Shown here: in pieces, positions 25,088-37,579 of the stretch
Numbering within the stretch: position 1 is the stretch's first letter
How the letters are laid out: each line of letters begins with the position of its first letter
Program-made: the position numbers and the translations under genes
The notes under the pieces: model-generated
Database searches by the model: none
The model's input: only the letters and a program-made list of their open reading frames with translations
What the model was told of the DNA's origin: nothing
NCBI GenBank assembly: GCA_001972305.1
Contig: BDDD01001600.1
Span: 248,001 to 312,000 of the forward strand
Direction of reading: 5' to 3'
DNA: 64,000 nucleotides
Source of the DNA: Cephalotus follicularis
Taxonomy: Eukaryota > Streptophyta > Magnoliopsida > Oxalidales > Cephalotaceae

Positions 25088-26650
25088 TCAGAGTTGCGGT
25101 CTTGTATCAAGGGTCTGCTCTGAATACTCTCTATCCGTATACTTTCTCAAATGACCCTTACGGATCAGGTCTTTTATCTGATTTTTTAAATGCTTACACT
25201 CATCCGTATCATGCATATGGTCACGGTGGTATCGGAAATACTTGATTGAGTCCCTCTTGTCTATTGGGGATCTCAGAGGAGTTGTCAACTGGATTGAAAC
25301 TTTTTGTTTCTCTATTGCAAGGATCCTGGTCCGTGTCTCCAGGAGAGGGGCGAAAGTATTATAATTGAGGATCAGTGATCCCCTTTTGGTGAGTATTCAC
25401 TCTTGGAGAGTTTTTGCATCTTCCGACAGCTCTTGCCCCACTTTCCTTTTCAGGTTCTTCTCTTGACCACTTCTCGGTCGCTCTTCTTTCTCCTGATACT
25501 CAGACCAAAAGATGTTCTGCTTTCTATCCGCCAGAGCATCCTCTGTATTTACGTACTTTTCAGTTATTCTAAGAAGGTCTGTCATATCTAGAGCTGGCTT
25601 CTTCATCAGGGAGAAAGTGAAAGCTGAGTTGTCTCTTAACACACTGCTCAAGGCTTCTAGGGCAAAAGAATGTGTCAGGTCTTTTATCATCAGTGACTCT
25701 TTATTGAACCGAGTTGGGTAGTCTCTAAGGGATTCATTTTTTCCTTGCACCACGTTGATCAGATGATTAGAATTCTTTCTCTGGGTGGTGTTGTTAAGGT
25801 ATTTTGTGACGAACATCTCACTGAACTGTTAGAAGTTCACCACTGACTTTAAGGGCAACGTGGCGTATCACGTTTGAGCTGCACCCGAAAAGGTCGCCGG
25901 AAGTCCTCTGCAAAGAACTACGTCTGAAGCTTGATGCACCAGCATGATCTGAGTGTAGTACCTCATATGTTGTATCGAGTCAGAGGACCCATCACATTTT
26001 CTGAACGTTAGGAGTCTGAACCCTCTCGGTATAGGCTCCCTCGGTATCTCTAAAACGAAGGAAGTGCAGTTTAAGTTATGCACCTCTAACAAATATCCCT
26101 TCGTCTGTTCAGCTCCTTTGAGCCTTTTCTTCATCTTTGTAAACTTCCTATTCATGGTCTGCTCAATATCTTCTTGGTCCCTAGACTTGCTAGATACCTG
26201 CGATCACCCTCTGGTTAGTCTGACCGAGTAATCTGACCTGCTCCTCAGAGGTGATACAGTCCCACGAGTCGTGTAGGAACGTGCACGGAGCTCATCTTCG
26301 TCTGCGGAGTAGTATGAATAGTCTTCCTCCATCGAATCTTGCTCTGATAAGTCATGTTGGGGATCATAATTATAATCCATTGCACTGGAGGACTCTGCTC
26401 TCAGAGATGTATCAATCTCTGACCGCCTTGGAGGGCGTTTGGCCTTCCTTACCCGGGTTTCGCCTGGCCTCTTGAGGCTGTGATTGTTCTGGGGCTGGAT
26501 GGCTTGGTCCAGCCTGATTCTGGCTGGTCAAATTGTTTGCCAACAGTGTAGTGAGCCTCCCCATCTCTTGGAGGAGTTGGTTAAATTGCTCACCGGTGAG
26601 AGGAGCTTGACCGGGACCGGCCGCAGGGTTGGTTCTCTTCGAAGGCATTG
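25088..26650 (-). pseudogene. Decayed gag of the Tat element
   Basis: It starts MPSKRTNPAAGPGQ (26648). After stops and frame breaks come YDGS-like FRKCDGSSDSIQHMRYY and FPATFSGAAQ-like LPATFSGAAQ. The retrotransposon gag domain follows (NVVQGKNESLRDYPTRFNKE, ITEKYVNTEDAL), and finally the zinc-knuckle-like segment typical of the lineage (YFRYHRDHMHDTDECKHLK, RKGHLRKYT). At least three disruptions separate the pieces. The product would have been the nucleocapsid polyprotein. Confidence 0.8.
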
Positions 26651-26701
26651 TTGAATTTATTGAAATAAATCACGTCGTTTCCCACAGACGGCACCATCTA
26701 T

Positions 26702-27154
26702 TGATACAGAAATCAACATCACAACAGTCCTCCATGTGTGGAGGTTTGATTTGATGGAAAAAACGTAAGATGCTCCAAAGATTGAATTGGATATTGGCTC
26801 TCTAGTCTTCCCTGCACACAAAAAAGGTAAAATGTCGAAGGTCCATGAGGTTTTCCTCTCGGGAACACTTCGATGCTTAAATCAATAGCTGGCAGAGAAG
26901 ATAATGAGTGTATATGATGTAGTCTTTCTTGGGAGTATTTATAGTTGTACCTGTCGTAACTATCTCTCTCAACTGCTAACGTCCCGGAGGTGATTAAGCG
27001 TCCCTAGGATATGGCCGGAATTCTTGGCCTTATCCTTATCTTGGAATGGAGAAGTTATTTCTTCCACGATTCTGGGCGATTTTATTGTGGGAACTCTTGG
27101 TTCCATGTGACACGTGTCAGTGCCTTATTTTATATAGAAAATTTTTCCGTATAA
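26702..27154 (-). repeat. 5' LTR of the Tat element
   Basis: Homologous to 22912-23354. Its outer terminal dinucleotide has mutated (TTATACGG where the partner has TGATACG). Confidence 0.85.
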
Positions 27155-27373
27155 GATAAATTTTGCTATTATTTGCTATCTATTATCTTGCTCTTTTTTT
27201 TTCTTTTGTGTTCAGAAAATTTTAATGATGAATGATATTGCAGACGGAGACCAGATAATCAAATCTATTCTTAGTATAGCAAAAAAACTTTTTGACACTG
27301 TATTAGTTTTATTATTCATATTTTATAAATTTAATTGTTAAATTTGATATTATAGTTATGTATATTACGCATG

Positions 27374-29050
27374 TAACACCCCCGAACGGCGGGAGTCCTT
27401 ACCGGTTTACTGTCCGAAAGCTAAACATAACATATCATATTTCATAGCTCGTTTTATTTCTTTTTATCAAAATATTATCTTATCTTTTATTCAATATGCG
27501 TGATGGTCTAAACATAACATATCATATTACATAGCTCGATTTTATTTCTTTTTATCAAAATATTATCTTATCTTTTATTCAATATGCGTGATGGTCTAAA
27601 CATAACATTTTAAAATCTAAAACATAGTCTTAAACTTTATTCATAAACTGAAAACATAATCTGAAATCTTAAACATAATCCATAAATCCAATACTAAACC
27701 ATAAACCGAAAGGTACTTATTATCCATAAACTAGTCCTATCAAAAACATAGACGGATCACGCTCCTAGATGATCCCCAGATATAAGTGACATCTCTCTCA
27801 TCACACGTTTTCCGGATGCTGTCCCAAAATACCTGTCGCATGGAAAACAAAACACGGCTGAGCAAACCTCAGTACAAATATGGAATCATAAAACATAAAA
27901 CGATACTTTAAAGGGTAGAAAATACCTGAACCTTTCAATATCATATATGTCATGTACTATAAAATAATTTTGCATTATTATTTCCAAAAACAAAGTTAAG
28001 TGGTCATATACTCAATTCAAATCATAATTCATAACAGTATCCAAATTTCTTAACATTTTCTAAGACAAAGGTTCCAACACAAAAACTTATCCGATTCCAT
28101 AATCTCTTCACAGAGATTCAAAACAAATAACAGAGACTTATCCGATTCCATAATCTCATTACCGAGATCCAAAGCGCATACACATATGCGAAGTTGGGTT
28201 TGCAAGACCCACATGCCAAACGGAAAGACGTGTACGGCACTACACAATCAATCCCCAGAATCCGAATCCTTAACATATCAAAATCTAGAGTATACCCATA
28301 CGCCTCTATCACAAAATCGGATCCATAAATCCACCTCATGGGATTTATTCAAAACAAAGAGAGACGCCGTGGTCGCATCACATTGCCACGGAAATGTCAC
28401 GTCCCCGTGCCAGGCCCACGACGTGCCTATGGTACCTCCATAGGTAGGAAATATCTCTGTGTATATCTTTATTTCAAAAACATTACTTTATTATTTTTAA
28501 ACTCAATTTAAAAATGTATAGACGTTTTCTAAACATTTTCTAGACATATCAAATCATTACCTAATATCAACTCATTTATTTTCCATTTTAAAGAGATGAT
28601 CGTATCATAGTTCAAAACATATCATACCTGATTAAAGTCAAAATATTTAAACTCATAAATATCAAGTGACATTATTTCATAACATATCAAAATTCGAAGC
28701 ATAAAAGAGTTCATAAAACCGAAGGGTGATAATCAAAGACGAAGAATCCGTATATTATTCATAAAATAAATCTATCTTTTTACCATAATAAAAACAATAG
28801 GAGGGTATCAAAGAACGAAAATCCGTACCTTATGCGATTACGAAAATAACTTTACGAAAGATCAATTAATCCTTAGGCAGCACCTCGATTAGTACCAATA
28901 TCTAAAAGAAATCATATAATTCGAATAAAGACTCGAAATCATGTAACGAACGTAAATCAGAATATTTTTGCTGAAGTGGACGTGAACATTTTACGTGTAA
29001 CTCAAGAATGTTTACGGTGCTGTTTTAAGGAACGAAGAAATAATGACTAT
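27374..29050 (+). mobile_element. LTR-like segment starting TGTAACACCCCCGA (3' end undefined)
   Basis: The start TGTAACACCCCCGAACGGCG is typical of plant Ty3 LTRs. About 1.6 kb of non-coding sequence with GC-rich patches (28375-28440) follows. I could not find a matching CA end or target duplication before the CA-rich array, so this is a truncated or solo LTR of unknown extent. Confidence 0.5.
27421..27605. repeat. ~87-bp tandem duplication
   Basis: CTAAACATAACATATCATAT starts at 27421 and again at about 27508. A third start at 27596 is cut short. The two full units differ at only a few positions. Confidence 0.9.
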
Positions 29051-29079
29051 AGACAATTTATTTGTGGGGAGGGCATGGA

Positions 29080-29872
29080 CACAGCACGCACATATGCATA
29101 ATACCTGAAAAACACACTTGCACACATACACATTTACTGCATGCAACACTTCGGCTGCACACACACTACACAGCTCACAACACATGCACACTCCACACAC
29201 CCACATCACATGCACAGCTCACAATCCCTACATACACACTTACACTCACACACTGCCTGTTCTCACAGCACACACAAACACCATGCAGAACACACACACA
29301 GCACACTACACATACATATACCCATCACTCACACACCTGCTAACACAACATCGAACTCATCCTCTCCTAACCATGTGACTTTGCAACACACTCACATGCA
29401 CTCTTCCACCGTAACACACACACACATGCACTGCCACCATAACACACACATGCACTCTAACTGCCGATCTACACAACACACACAACCCACTGCCCATACA
29501 CACACCACACACTCACTGCCACACACACACAACACACGGCCACACACACACACAACACACACACAGCCACACACACACACACACACGGCCACACACACAC
29601 AACACACGGTGCCACCATACAGACACACTAATACACACACTGCCACACTTGACACAACACACACACATTGGCTACAATAACACACACACACACACTGCTC
29701 ATCCACAATGCACACACACATCACCCGTGCACACACAACACTCATAAACACCATGCAAAGCACACACGGCACACAACATGCAAAACCTCTCACACCCATA
29801 CCCGCTGCACACACCACACATACATGACACTCTACACAACACACACTGCACATATTCACACATGCAGGAGGA
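29080..29872. repeat. CA-rich minisatellite (~790 bp)
   Basis: Degenerate ACACAC-rich sequence with recurring CATGCAC, GGCCACACACAC and CACACTGCC modules. The open frames across it on both strands (Thr/His-rich or Val/Cys-rich) come from the base composition and are not genes. Confidence 0.9.
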
Positions 29873-29879
29873 CGATATT

Positions 29880-30466
29880 AATATATAAAATAAATTAAAA
29901 TTAGGATATGAAATTAAAACTAATTAGTGGATTTAAAAAATATAAATTATGAAGCCATAATCATATAAAAATTAATATACTATATGTGTAAACATATTCA
30001 CTTTATGCTTTTTAATTATCTCAAAAGATTGTATAGCATTCAAGATAAAATCATATAGCTTTCTCTCAATTTATCGTTTTACAATGAGATGAATTGATTA
30101 TTAGTGCAGAAACAAATACCGCGCTACTCATTTATGGATCTATAACAAAAAAAAGAATCCAATAAGTAAGGTATATATAGCCATCAGTATCTGTGCATTT
30201 AGTAAGGAATTGACATTTGACAGATCATTATAACAGTCAACGGCAGAAGTAAAGATGACAGCATTTTAAGTTTTATTTATTTGAGTGTTTTTATATAATT
30301 AATTAATCAATCAATCAATCATATCTAAATGTCAAACACTCACTGTATAATCGTTGTATCTGACTCAAAGAAGCGTCTTCATATGATATTAATTGATGAC
30401 GTTTATATGTCTTCTCAAATTGAATCTTTGTACCATAATAGAAACTATTTTGGCGACGAAATCATG
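29880..30466. other. AT-rich spacer
   Basis: No gene seen. A short AATC repeat (about 30299-30320) lies here. The right part is the left flank of the solo LTR insertion. Confidence 0.5.
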
Positions 30467-30471
30467 CCGCC

Positions 30472-31499
30472 TGATATGAGAAAAATCTGTTTATATTAAG
30501 AAGGACACATGTCCTCCTTGGATAAAACCACGTGTCCAGAGGTCTCATTTTTTAAGGCCACACGAATACGGATCAGAAGAGGCTTAGTAAGGCGACTCAC
30601 AGTAGCAATCTAGCAAACCCTCGCCAAACACCTGGGCCGAGGAGAGTTGGCTTAACCAAGGGCGCACCACAGGACGACTGAGCCGAGGACCACCTCTGCC
30701 CAGGAGCTTACTTAGAGTACAGACCAAAGGATCTCCTTCAGGGCACCACTGTCGAGGACGTCCTCTACCCGGAGTGTCTATCGGACACATAGCAGTGGAC
30801 GTGCCCCCACTGCACAGATGCCGAGGACCTTCTCCTCAACAGTATCCAGAAAGACCGCATCCTCGGACGTATGGTAGAGGACCCGGCGTCCTAAACGTGC
30901 ACCACTGAGGAAGCACCAGAAGATGAAGACCCAGGAGCAAAAGGGGAAACATTAGGCACATCACCTCGGCAGCGGTACCATGGTTCACTTCCTCAGCAGC
31001 CCTGTGGTAGAGGACCCACATTTCGTTTATGGGATAAGGGCTTGAAATCTGCCTGATTTCCTGGGATTTGCCTTCATCCAAATAAGGAAGTAGTAGTATA
31101 ACGAACTACCAGTAAGGGAAGTGGTGAGATATTTGGCGGAGATCAAGGGAAATGACCGAGATCCTCGGCATTTCCTTAGGGGACAGTTATGACCTCCTCA
31201 TTTCAAGCTCAAACCGTTACAGCCCAGCACTATAAATACTAGTTCAACACTCTGAACAAAGGTCAGTCATTTTTACTCTCAAAAGAACATTGTTTTCATT
31301 GTGCAAAGGCCTAACTTGAGCGTCGGAGTGTCCCCGGGAGAACAACCTCCTGGACCTTGAACGTGTTTGTTTCTCTGTGCAGGGAAAGCATTAACAGCCA
31401 TCTACTACCTTCTCCTCGAAGCATTATAGCAGCGTTTCCTTAAACAAATCAAGCCCTTACACGTGGGGTACTGTTGAGGAAAGGATTTTTGTATCAACA
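30472..31499 (+). mobile_element. Solo LTR, 1028 bp, Ty3/gypsy (Tat-like termini)
   Basis: It begins TGATATGAGAAAAAT and ends TTTTTGTATCAACA. The target duplication CCGCC (30467-30471 and 31500-31504) is perfect. A TATA-like box CTATAAATAC (31231-31240) is followed by the pyrimidine/CTCGGAG-type leader seen in other LTRs here (TTGAGCGTCGGAGTGTCCCC). The TGATA...ATCAACA termini match those of the Tat element at 22912-27154. No internal genes, hence a solo LTR. Confidence 0.85.
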
Positions 31500-31504
31500 C
31501 CGCC

Positions 31505-32474
31505 TAACACAGAAGACCTATTCCATCTATTATTGAAAATGATCATGTGCATAATCATCTAAATCTCAATCTCAACGATGATGTGAAAACGCCATCCAAT
31601 GTTGCTTTCTCGGGTACGATCGAAGATCATGAAATCAAAATTAATGGTTAGTCAAAGTCTTCTATGGTGTGAAAATACATTGGTGTTCAATTCATCAATG
31701 GCGTGCAACGAGTATGCAATACATTGGTGTTCAATTCATCAATGGCGTGCAACGAGTATGCAACTCTAAACATTATGCTTAGAAAAAGAGTGTTGACACC
31801 AGTACCTACATCGGACTTTTAAAAACATGTTTACCAAAATATGGTTTTGTGTATTCTGATGTAGTACAAGATTCGGTTATCACTGTCCGTTTGAGTAAAT
31901 TTAAATATTTTGATAATGCACGTAGAGAATGTTTAGTTGAATTTATTATATGAATGGAATTGCCATATAGTTGATCATCCAAAATTTCAAGATTATGTCC
32001 ACTTTAGACTTAATCTACTTGCCAAAATGATATCAAAAGTCACGTTTAAAAGGAATTGTTTTAAAAAAAATGAACATAGAAAATATGATTTGACTTATTC
32101 ATTCAAATATCTAAATAGTATTGCACTTACGTCTGATGTATGAAGCACAAATATGAGCGGTAGTTATTTTTGTGTAACCGGACACAATGTCTATAGTAAC
32201 TGGTTGTTACAAAAAAAACGAATAATTTCCTTTAGGATGTTCGAACACCTTTACGGTTGTGCGGATATAGCTAAAACGATTGACAACACTATACGTGAAT
32301 ACAAGATTTATAATAAAATATTATGCATTAGTTTTGATAATACTACTAATAATGATTATGATGTGAATATGTTAAAAAATAGTTTTAATCCAATATTAAA
32401 TTATCAATTGTTTTATGTTAGATGAGTGTGTCACATTGTTAATTTATTTGTGCACGATAGTTTGAAACACATTA
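31505..32474 (+). pseudogene. hAT-family transposase remnant, 5' part
   Basis: Broken frames read MFEHLYGCADIAKTIDNTIR, YKIYNKILCISFDN and KNSFNPILNYQLFYVR, the central RNase-H-like part of plant BED-type hAT (RICESLEEPER-like) transposases. The more 5' part (about 31640-32000, WNCHIVDHPKFQDYV) is badly damaged by stops. The reading continues after the nested solo LTR at 35737 with VVDNIRNFVCYI. A 44-bp direct duplication lies at 31677-31763. Confidence 0.75.
31677..31763. repeat. 44-bp perfect tandem duplication
   Basis: ACATTGGTGTTCAATTCATC and the following 24 bases occur twice in immediate succession (31677-31720, 31721-31763) within the hAT remnant, identical to the last base or so. Confidence 0.95.
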
Positions 32475-35400
32475 TGTAACGCCCCAAACCCCAAGGGTCA
32501 ACCCCCAAGGTTTGACGCGCTACTAACAGTATCATTCATTCAATATTCAGCGGAAATTAAATCATTTTAACAATATAATAATGCATGCGGAATTAAATAT
32601 CATTACGTGGATAAACCCAATGTTATACAATACCGTTAATAAAAGCTCTGCCACATGTCGGCAGGTCAATAAATACAATATTCAAAAATATAAATAAGTC
32701 GGTCGTCGATCTGCTGTGGAGGAGACTCACCCGGGGCTTCATTCCTCGGCTAGCTGCGAAGCTTCACCTGTACCTGACTCATTACATTAAATGCAATGGG
32801 TCAGCGACCACTGGTCGTGTAGGAACTACAACCCACTCATGCATGGAGATGCAGATGCAGCAAGCATATGTGATGCAAATGAGAGATGCAATATATATAA
32901 TAGTCAAAGACAGTAACACACAAACATAATCAAGCAGAGGAAAATAAATGCGCAAGCCTGCATAATCCTTAGTATCATCATTATCTTTTATTCTCGGACT
33001 ACTCTACTCGAATCATCATATCACAGAGGAGTCTAGTCCGGTCATCCTATGGTCGGGTCAGTATACATGGTTCACCTTTGGGATCACCAGCCCGTGGAAT
33101 TCTCCTCCGGTTCACCTGCTGAGCGGTTCGCCCTTCGCTCACCTGCTCGCGGTTCACCCCTTGGATCACCAGCCTTGGCGGAATTCACCCTTAGGTTCAC
33201 CATTGGCGGTTCGCCCGAGGATCACCTGCCTCGCGGAGTTCACCCCGTAGGTTCACCTGCTCGGCGGAATTCTCCCCGGTTGGGCTCACCAGCTTGGGGC
33301 CATTTATCTAAATCTTTTCTTTTTACATTTTACTTTCTACTTCTATTTCCTTCCCTGGCTTTTTCCCTTTCCTTTTCTTTGGCTTCCTTAAGCCAGACCA
33401 GGGCTCACCGTTGTGCAGGGCACTTCCCTTGCACAAGGTTCGCCTCGGCAAGTACATGGCGTATTCATGCTTAATTCACCCTTAAATTCCTTTCCTCAAT
33501 AGAAGTACGTAAAGCCATTGTTCATTATATATTATTCGCCAGAGGACACTTACACATACATGTCCTACTGTTCTTATCATTCTTTAAAATAATTCCTTCT
33601 CATTGTCCACTGTCCCACGCTCCTCTGCATTATAATATGGGAGGCTTATTATTACACTGCATCATTCTTTATTCATTTATTACTATCACATTCATTGCAC
33701 TTATCACATCTTATATTAATATATGCCTCCTACACGTCTATTCTCGGGCGTCATGCGTAGCCTGCCAAGGAATTCACTGCAGCAAGCTTGTCATTATGTT
33801 GCACTCAGAGAAGCAATTGGGCGTTGTACACATGCTCTGGCGCATGCTTTGTTGGGAGCTCAGCTATCATCATCTCTCACACCGTGAAAGTACGAGACGG
33901 ATGCGGAGAGGAGCTCGACATGCATGGCTCTACAGGGCAGAGGACGACCTCACATGCACCGTGCGCAGAGCAGAGAAGAGCTCTGCATTGGCATCCTCGG
34001 CAAGGGTACAGTGGATGGCCATGGTGACGCCTCGGCAATGGCTCCTCGGCAGCTTGGCATCCACTGGACGCATATAGGGGATGGCGGCGAGCTCGGCCAT
34101 GGCATCACGGACGTATGGGCAGTGGAGGATCCGCCTGCGTTGCGTGCTCGGCCACTGCCAAAGGAGAGCGCAGCACTTCACAGTGCTTGGCGCACATGGC
34201 AGAGGAAGCCATGACTGGCTCCTCGGACTTGTAACACTTTCACTACACTGGTGCGTCTTGGACGTGTGCTTCAGCGTCGAGACGTACCCTCGGGCATGCA
34301 TGGTGTTCTCGAGTACCGTCTGGCGCGTGCAGTTGCTATGGCAGGGGGGGTTCAACGCAATGGTAGAGGACGACGGGGCTCATGGAGCATGCTCGGGAGC
34401 ATGACATGGCTCCTCGGCGCATAGGTCCTTTACCCCAGGCTCAATGGGTTCCTCGGCACCTCAGCACAATGGGCATCTCGGCTCCTTGTTCCTCTGCTCA
34501 AAGCCCATCTCGGCACATAGTGGAGGAGGGTGTACACTGATGCATTAACAGAGGACACTAGCGTGCGCTACTGTTGGGCACACGGCGGAGAGGAGCCGTG
34601 CATGGGTGGAGAGCTTCTGGCGGTCGACTCGCAATGCCGAGGATGCATGCAGTCGAAGGAGAGCTCGGCACGTACGGCGGCAATGGCAGAGGAAAGTGAG
34701 CTCACTTGTACAGTACCATAAGGCAGGGGAGAGTGAGGCGTACTTAGTCAGCATGCAGAGGAGAACAAGGCATTGTGACATGATGCGCTAGGACGCATGG
34801 AGCCTCACTTGCGTATCCACAGACGCCAAGACGTACGACACTGGCGTCTTCGATAAACCAACTCCTCTGCACAATAGTTTTCTTGGACGTATACGCTCGA
34901 AGGCTTAAGACGCATGGCTATCTCGGCTCATCATGTATGGCGCTATCAAGCATGCTTAGCGCATGGAATGTAGGCCTCCCAAGATGCGTATACACTCAAT
35001 TCCTAATGACAGCGCACTTAGTAGCATATATTCATTTCATCTAAGGAGTGTATTCAATTCTAATATCCGTCAATTACAGAGGATCATTAAGTCTATCTCA
35101 GTCCTCTACTTTTATACATTCATTTATCACTGGCGATTAATTACACTTAGCAACTATAGTTAATACACATAAAATAAAGCACTGAGTAGGAGAAGATCCT
35201 ACCTGAAATTGGAGAGATCTTTCCTTCTCTGCTTCCCCCTCCATTGCTCCTTGTCATTGCTTCTTCTTCTTTGGCTCCAGGGAGCTCCTTTCTCTCTATT
35301 TCTTTCTCCTTCTTTACCATCAGCAGATCCCCACTCTCCACTTTCTTCACTCTCTCGATTCTTCCAGCACCAGTGGGTGAAAAATGCTAAAACCATGAAT

Positions 35401-35731
35401 TATGTCTCAGACTCTCCTTATATACCTTCTAAAGGAAGGCTCTAGAGTCTTCACGAATTTGTTTAAAGGGGAGTGGGCTGTTATTTGGGCTTTGGACTTT
35501 AAGCTTCCTTCTTCTTATTTAATAGTCTTTTCTTATTAGAATCTAGGCCCAATCACATTATGCCTTATAAATTACAGCCCAAGGAAATAGAATAATTCTT
35601 AAGCCTAGGATCACAATTTATATCCCTTTAAAGCCCAAATAATTACGTCATAAATTCGGGTACAGCCCAAAATGTGGGAAAATAATTACAAGACCCAATA
35701 ATAATATTTTAAAATATTTAGGGCTCTTACA
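32475..35731 (-). mobile_element. Long solo LTR (3257 bp), family member 2, inside the hAT remnant
   Basis: It starts TGTAACGCCCC and ends CTCTTACA, with a perfect target duplication CATTA (32470-32474 and 35732-35736). It shares with 1438-6007 the first ~450 bases, the CTGACxCATT hairpin, the GGCAGAGGA/CTCGGC-rich middle, and the CT-rich, TATATA-bearing right part (complement of the presumed promoter near 35418-35426). It is 1.3 kb shorter. No coding frames are credible. Confidence 0.85.
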
Positions 35732-36830
35732 CATTATGTATGTAGTTGATAATATTAGAAACTTTGTATGTTATATTATATATTATTCCTCTAGAAAACA
35801 AGAATTTACGAGGCTATGTAATGAGCATAATTCAAAATATAAGAGCTTGTTAATTAATATGCAATATATGTGAAATTCTACCTACGAAATGTGTAACTTG
35901 ACATACTCATACATAGCACATTTAACTGTATTTCAGTTGAAATATGCATCATATCTTATTTGTACCGAGCATGATTGAGATAATAGTTTATCAGTATTAA
36001 CTTTCTTCACTAAGTATGATGAACTAACCAAACTCTTTTTTTATCATCATTATGTAACTACAAACTTAGTTTGTTTTAAGTTGAATGAAATATGTTCCCT
36101 TTTTTAAACAATATAAATATGAGAATCAATTTAGTGTGATATATTGTTCATGCAGGAAAAATTCCTTAAATACTTCAAAAAAAATTCTATTGTTGTTTAT
36201 ATTAGCTGTAGTGTAGATCATAGAATTAAACTAGAATGCTTTCTTACTATATTGAAGGGGTTAAATCATGTTTGCTTAAAATTTGTAGATTTATTGAATC
36301 TGCTAGAGATAGTCTTTACGGATATTTAACTGAAATGCTTGATATTTATGTTCCAAAATATGATAATTCAATTGTTCAATATCAATTTATCGCTCCATCT
36401 CCTAGTAAAGGTAAGAGTCTTACTTCATTTATGAAGTTCGTATTAGGAGATTCGTCAAATGCACCTAGGAGTTTCGGAATGTCGCATAACGTTGAATTTC
36501 AACGATACCTAGCAAAACTGTCGCCTTTCACGTATATGTCTGATGAAGCCGCAAACAATCTGGATTTGTTGAGCTGGTGAAAGACAAATAATATCCCGTT
36601 CTATCTGATATGTTCCGTGATTTGCTAATAACTCATGTTTCTATAGTAGCTTCGGAGTTTTTTTTTTTTTTTTTTTGCAACTAGACGAGTTCTCAACGAT
36701 ACGAGGAATTGATTGACTCTGGCATCCCTTGAGTTGTCCATCTATCTTAAGGACTGGATTTCACAAAATGCAAAAATCAAAGAGCTTCAAGATTAAGACA
36801 CTGGAAGCAATGACTAAATGTGATTTGAAG
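35732..36830 (+). pseudogene. hAT-family transposase remnant, 3' part with hATC dimerisation domain
   Basis: After the LTR the hAT reading resumes: SRKQEFTRLCNEHNSKY, NSTYEMCNLTYSY, then MQEKFLKYFKKNSIVVYISC, VPKYDNSIVQYQFIAPSPSK and GMSHNVEFQRYLAKLSP. It ends with the hATC segment (NLDLLSW, stop, and after more breaks VLNDTRN, SLELSIYLKDWISQN). The many stops and a poly-T run at 36660 show it is dead. Confidence 0.8.
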
Positions 36831-37579
36831 AACTCCTGACCCACGTGAGTTTAAACTGTGAACGACCAAATTGTGTAAACTTTTGGTTCGCATGAGTATA
36901 AACTGTGAACGACAAAAAAAAAAAAAAATCATTCACTCTTTAATTATAGCAATTACCATTTTTTTTATGTAATTGTAACATGAAAAACATCAAATTCAGT
37001 TGGTTAATAAAAATAATAAAATAATATTTTTTTTCAAAATGTTTGTTATTCATTCTAACTATTTTCATCACTAATTAGTCTTAAGGTAAGGTAAAACAAG
37101 TAATGTAAGTGACAATCTCTAATTACGTTAATTATAACGTATTTTACAATTTGAATTTTTTTTCTTAGACTTATTTATTTGAAAACTAGACTTGTACAGC
37201 TTTACAATAACTGCTCGTTTGCTCAAAACAGAGAATAAACAAAGCCCTAGCGTCATTTTTCATAAAATAGAAAAAAATTTGCCTATCAGACGAGTTACCG
37301 CGAAACGTTTTTAACCGTTGAACCGGTCCGAAACTGTCCCGAACCCAACCGCACGTAACACGGCCTAAACCTCCAAAAAAAAAAAATTGACCGGACCGTC
37401 CCACTTCAATTACGAATCGGTTCGGCCCAAGAATATTAGGGGTGACTCATGCCCAACATTGGGCAAAAGTGCAAAACATATCTGCAACGCATCGTATAGA
37501 ATAATAAAATATACACTTCTATGACTACTCCCAAATTATTATCAGCTTATTTATTTATTTTGGTAAGAGTGTATGAATA
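36831..37579. other. Intergenic, no gene seen
   Basis: Contains a short direct repeat (AAACTGTGAACGAC at about 36855 and 36910) and homopolymer runs. No family-like frames. Confidence 0.5.

Larger units (their letters stand above)
22912..27154 (-). mobile_element. Ty3/gypsy Tat-lineage retrotransposon, pol-less, with 5-bp TSD
   Basis: Two homologous LTRs (22912-23354 and 26702-27154) bound a 4243-bp element flanked by GATAA on both sides (22907-22911 and 27155-27159). Read on the minus strand, the right LTR is the 5' LTR. It is followed by ATGGTGCCGTCTGTGGGAA, a primer-site region common in plant Ty3 elements, and then gag. No protease, reverse transcriptase or integrase was recognised. The space between gag and the 3' LTR instead holds tandem arrays and a plus-strand ORF remnant, an arrangement known for the Tat lineage. 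The two LTRs differ by several indels (440 against 453 bp), so the insertion is not recent. Confidence 0.85.

Noticed and set aside
25088-25245. Possible CRISPR-like array in the 25-bp repeats upstream
   Set aside because: The repeats are directly adjacent and degenerate without spacers, inside a plant retrotransposon.
29062-29898. Long Thr/His-rich and Cys/Val-rich open frames on both strands
   Set aside because: They lie on a CA-rich minisatellite; the composition alone keeps frames open, and no domain or splice context exists.
30584-31081. Small minus-strand frames
   Set aside because: They lie in a solo LTR with a perfect target duplication; no domain content.
32475-32560. Considered 1438 and 32475 as the two LTRs of one giant 34-kb element
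   Set aside because: Each copy has its own complete ends and its own distinct 5-bp target duplication (TATAG, CATTA), and unrelated intact genes lie between them.
33049-34791. Open frames up to 146 codons on both strands
   Set aside because: Same reason: they are inside the second solo LTR, with no shared protein between the two members.
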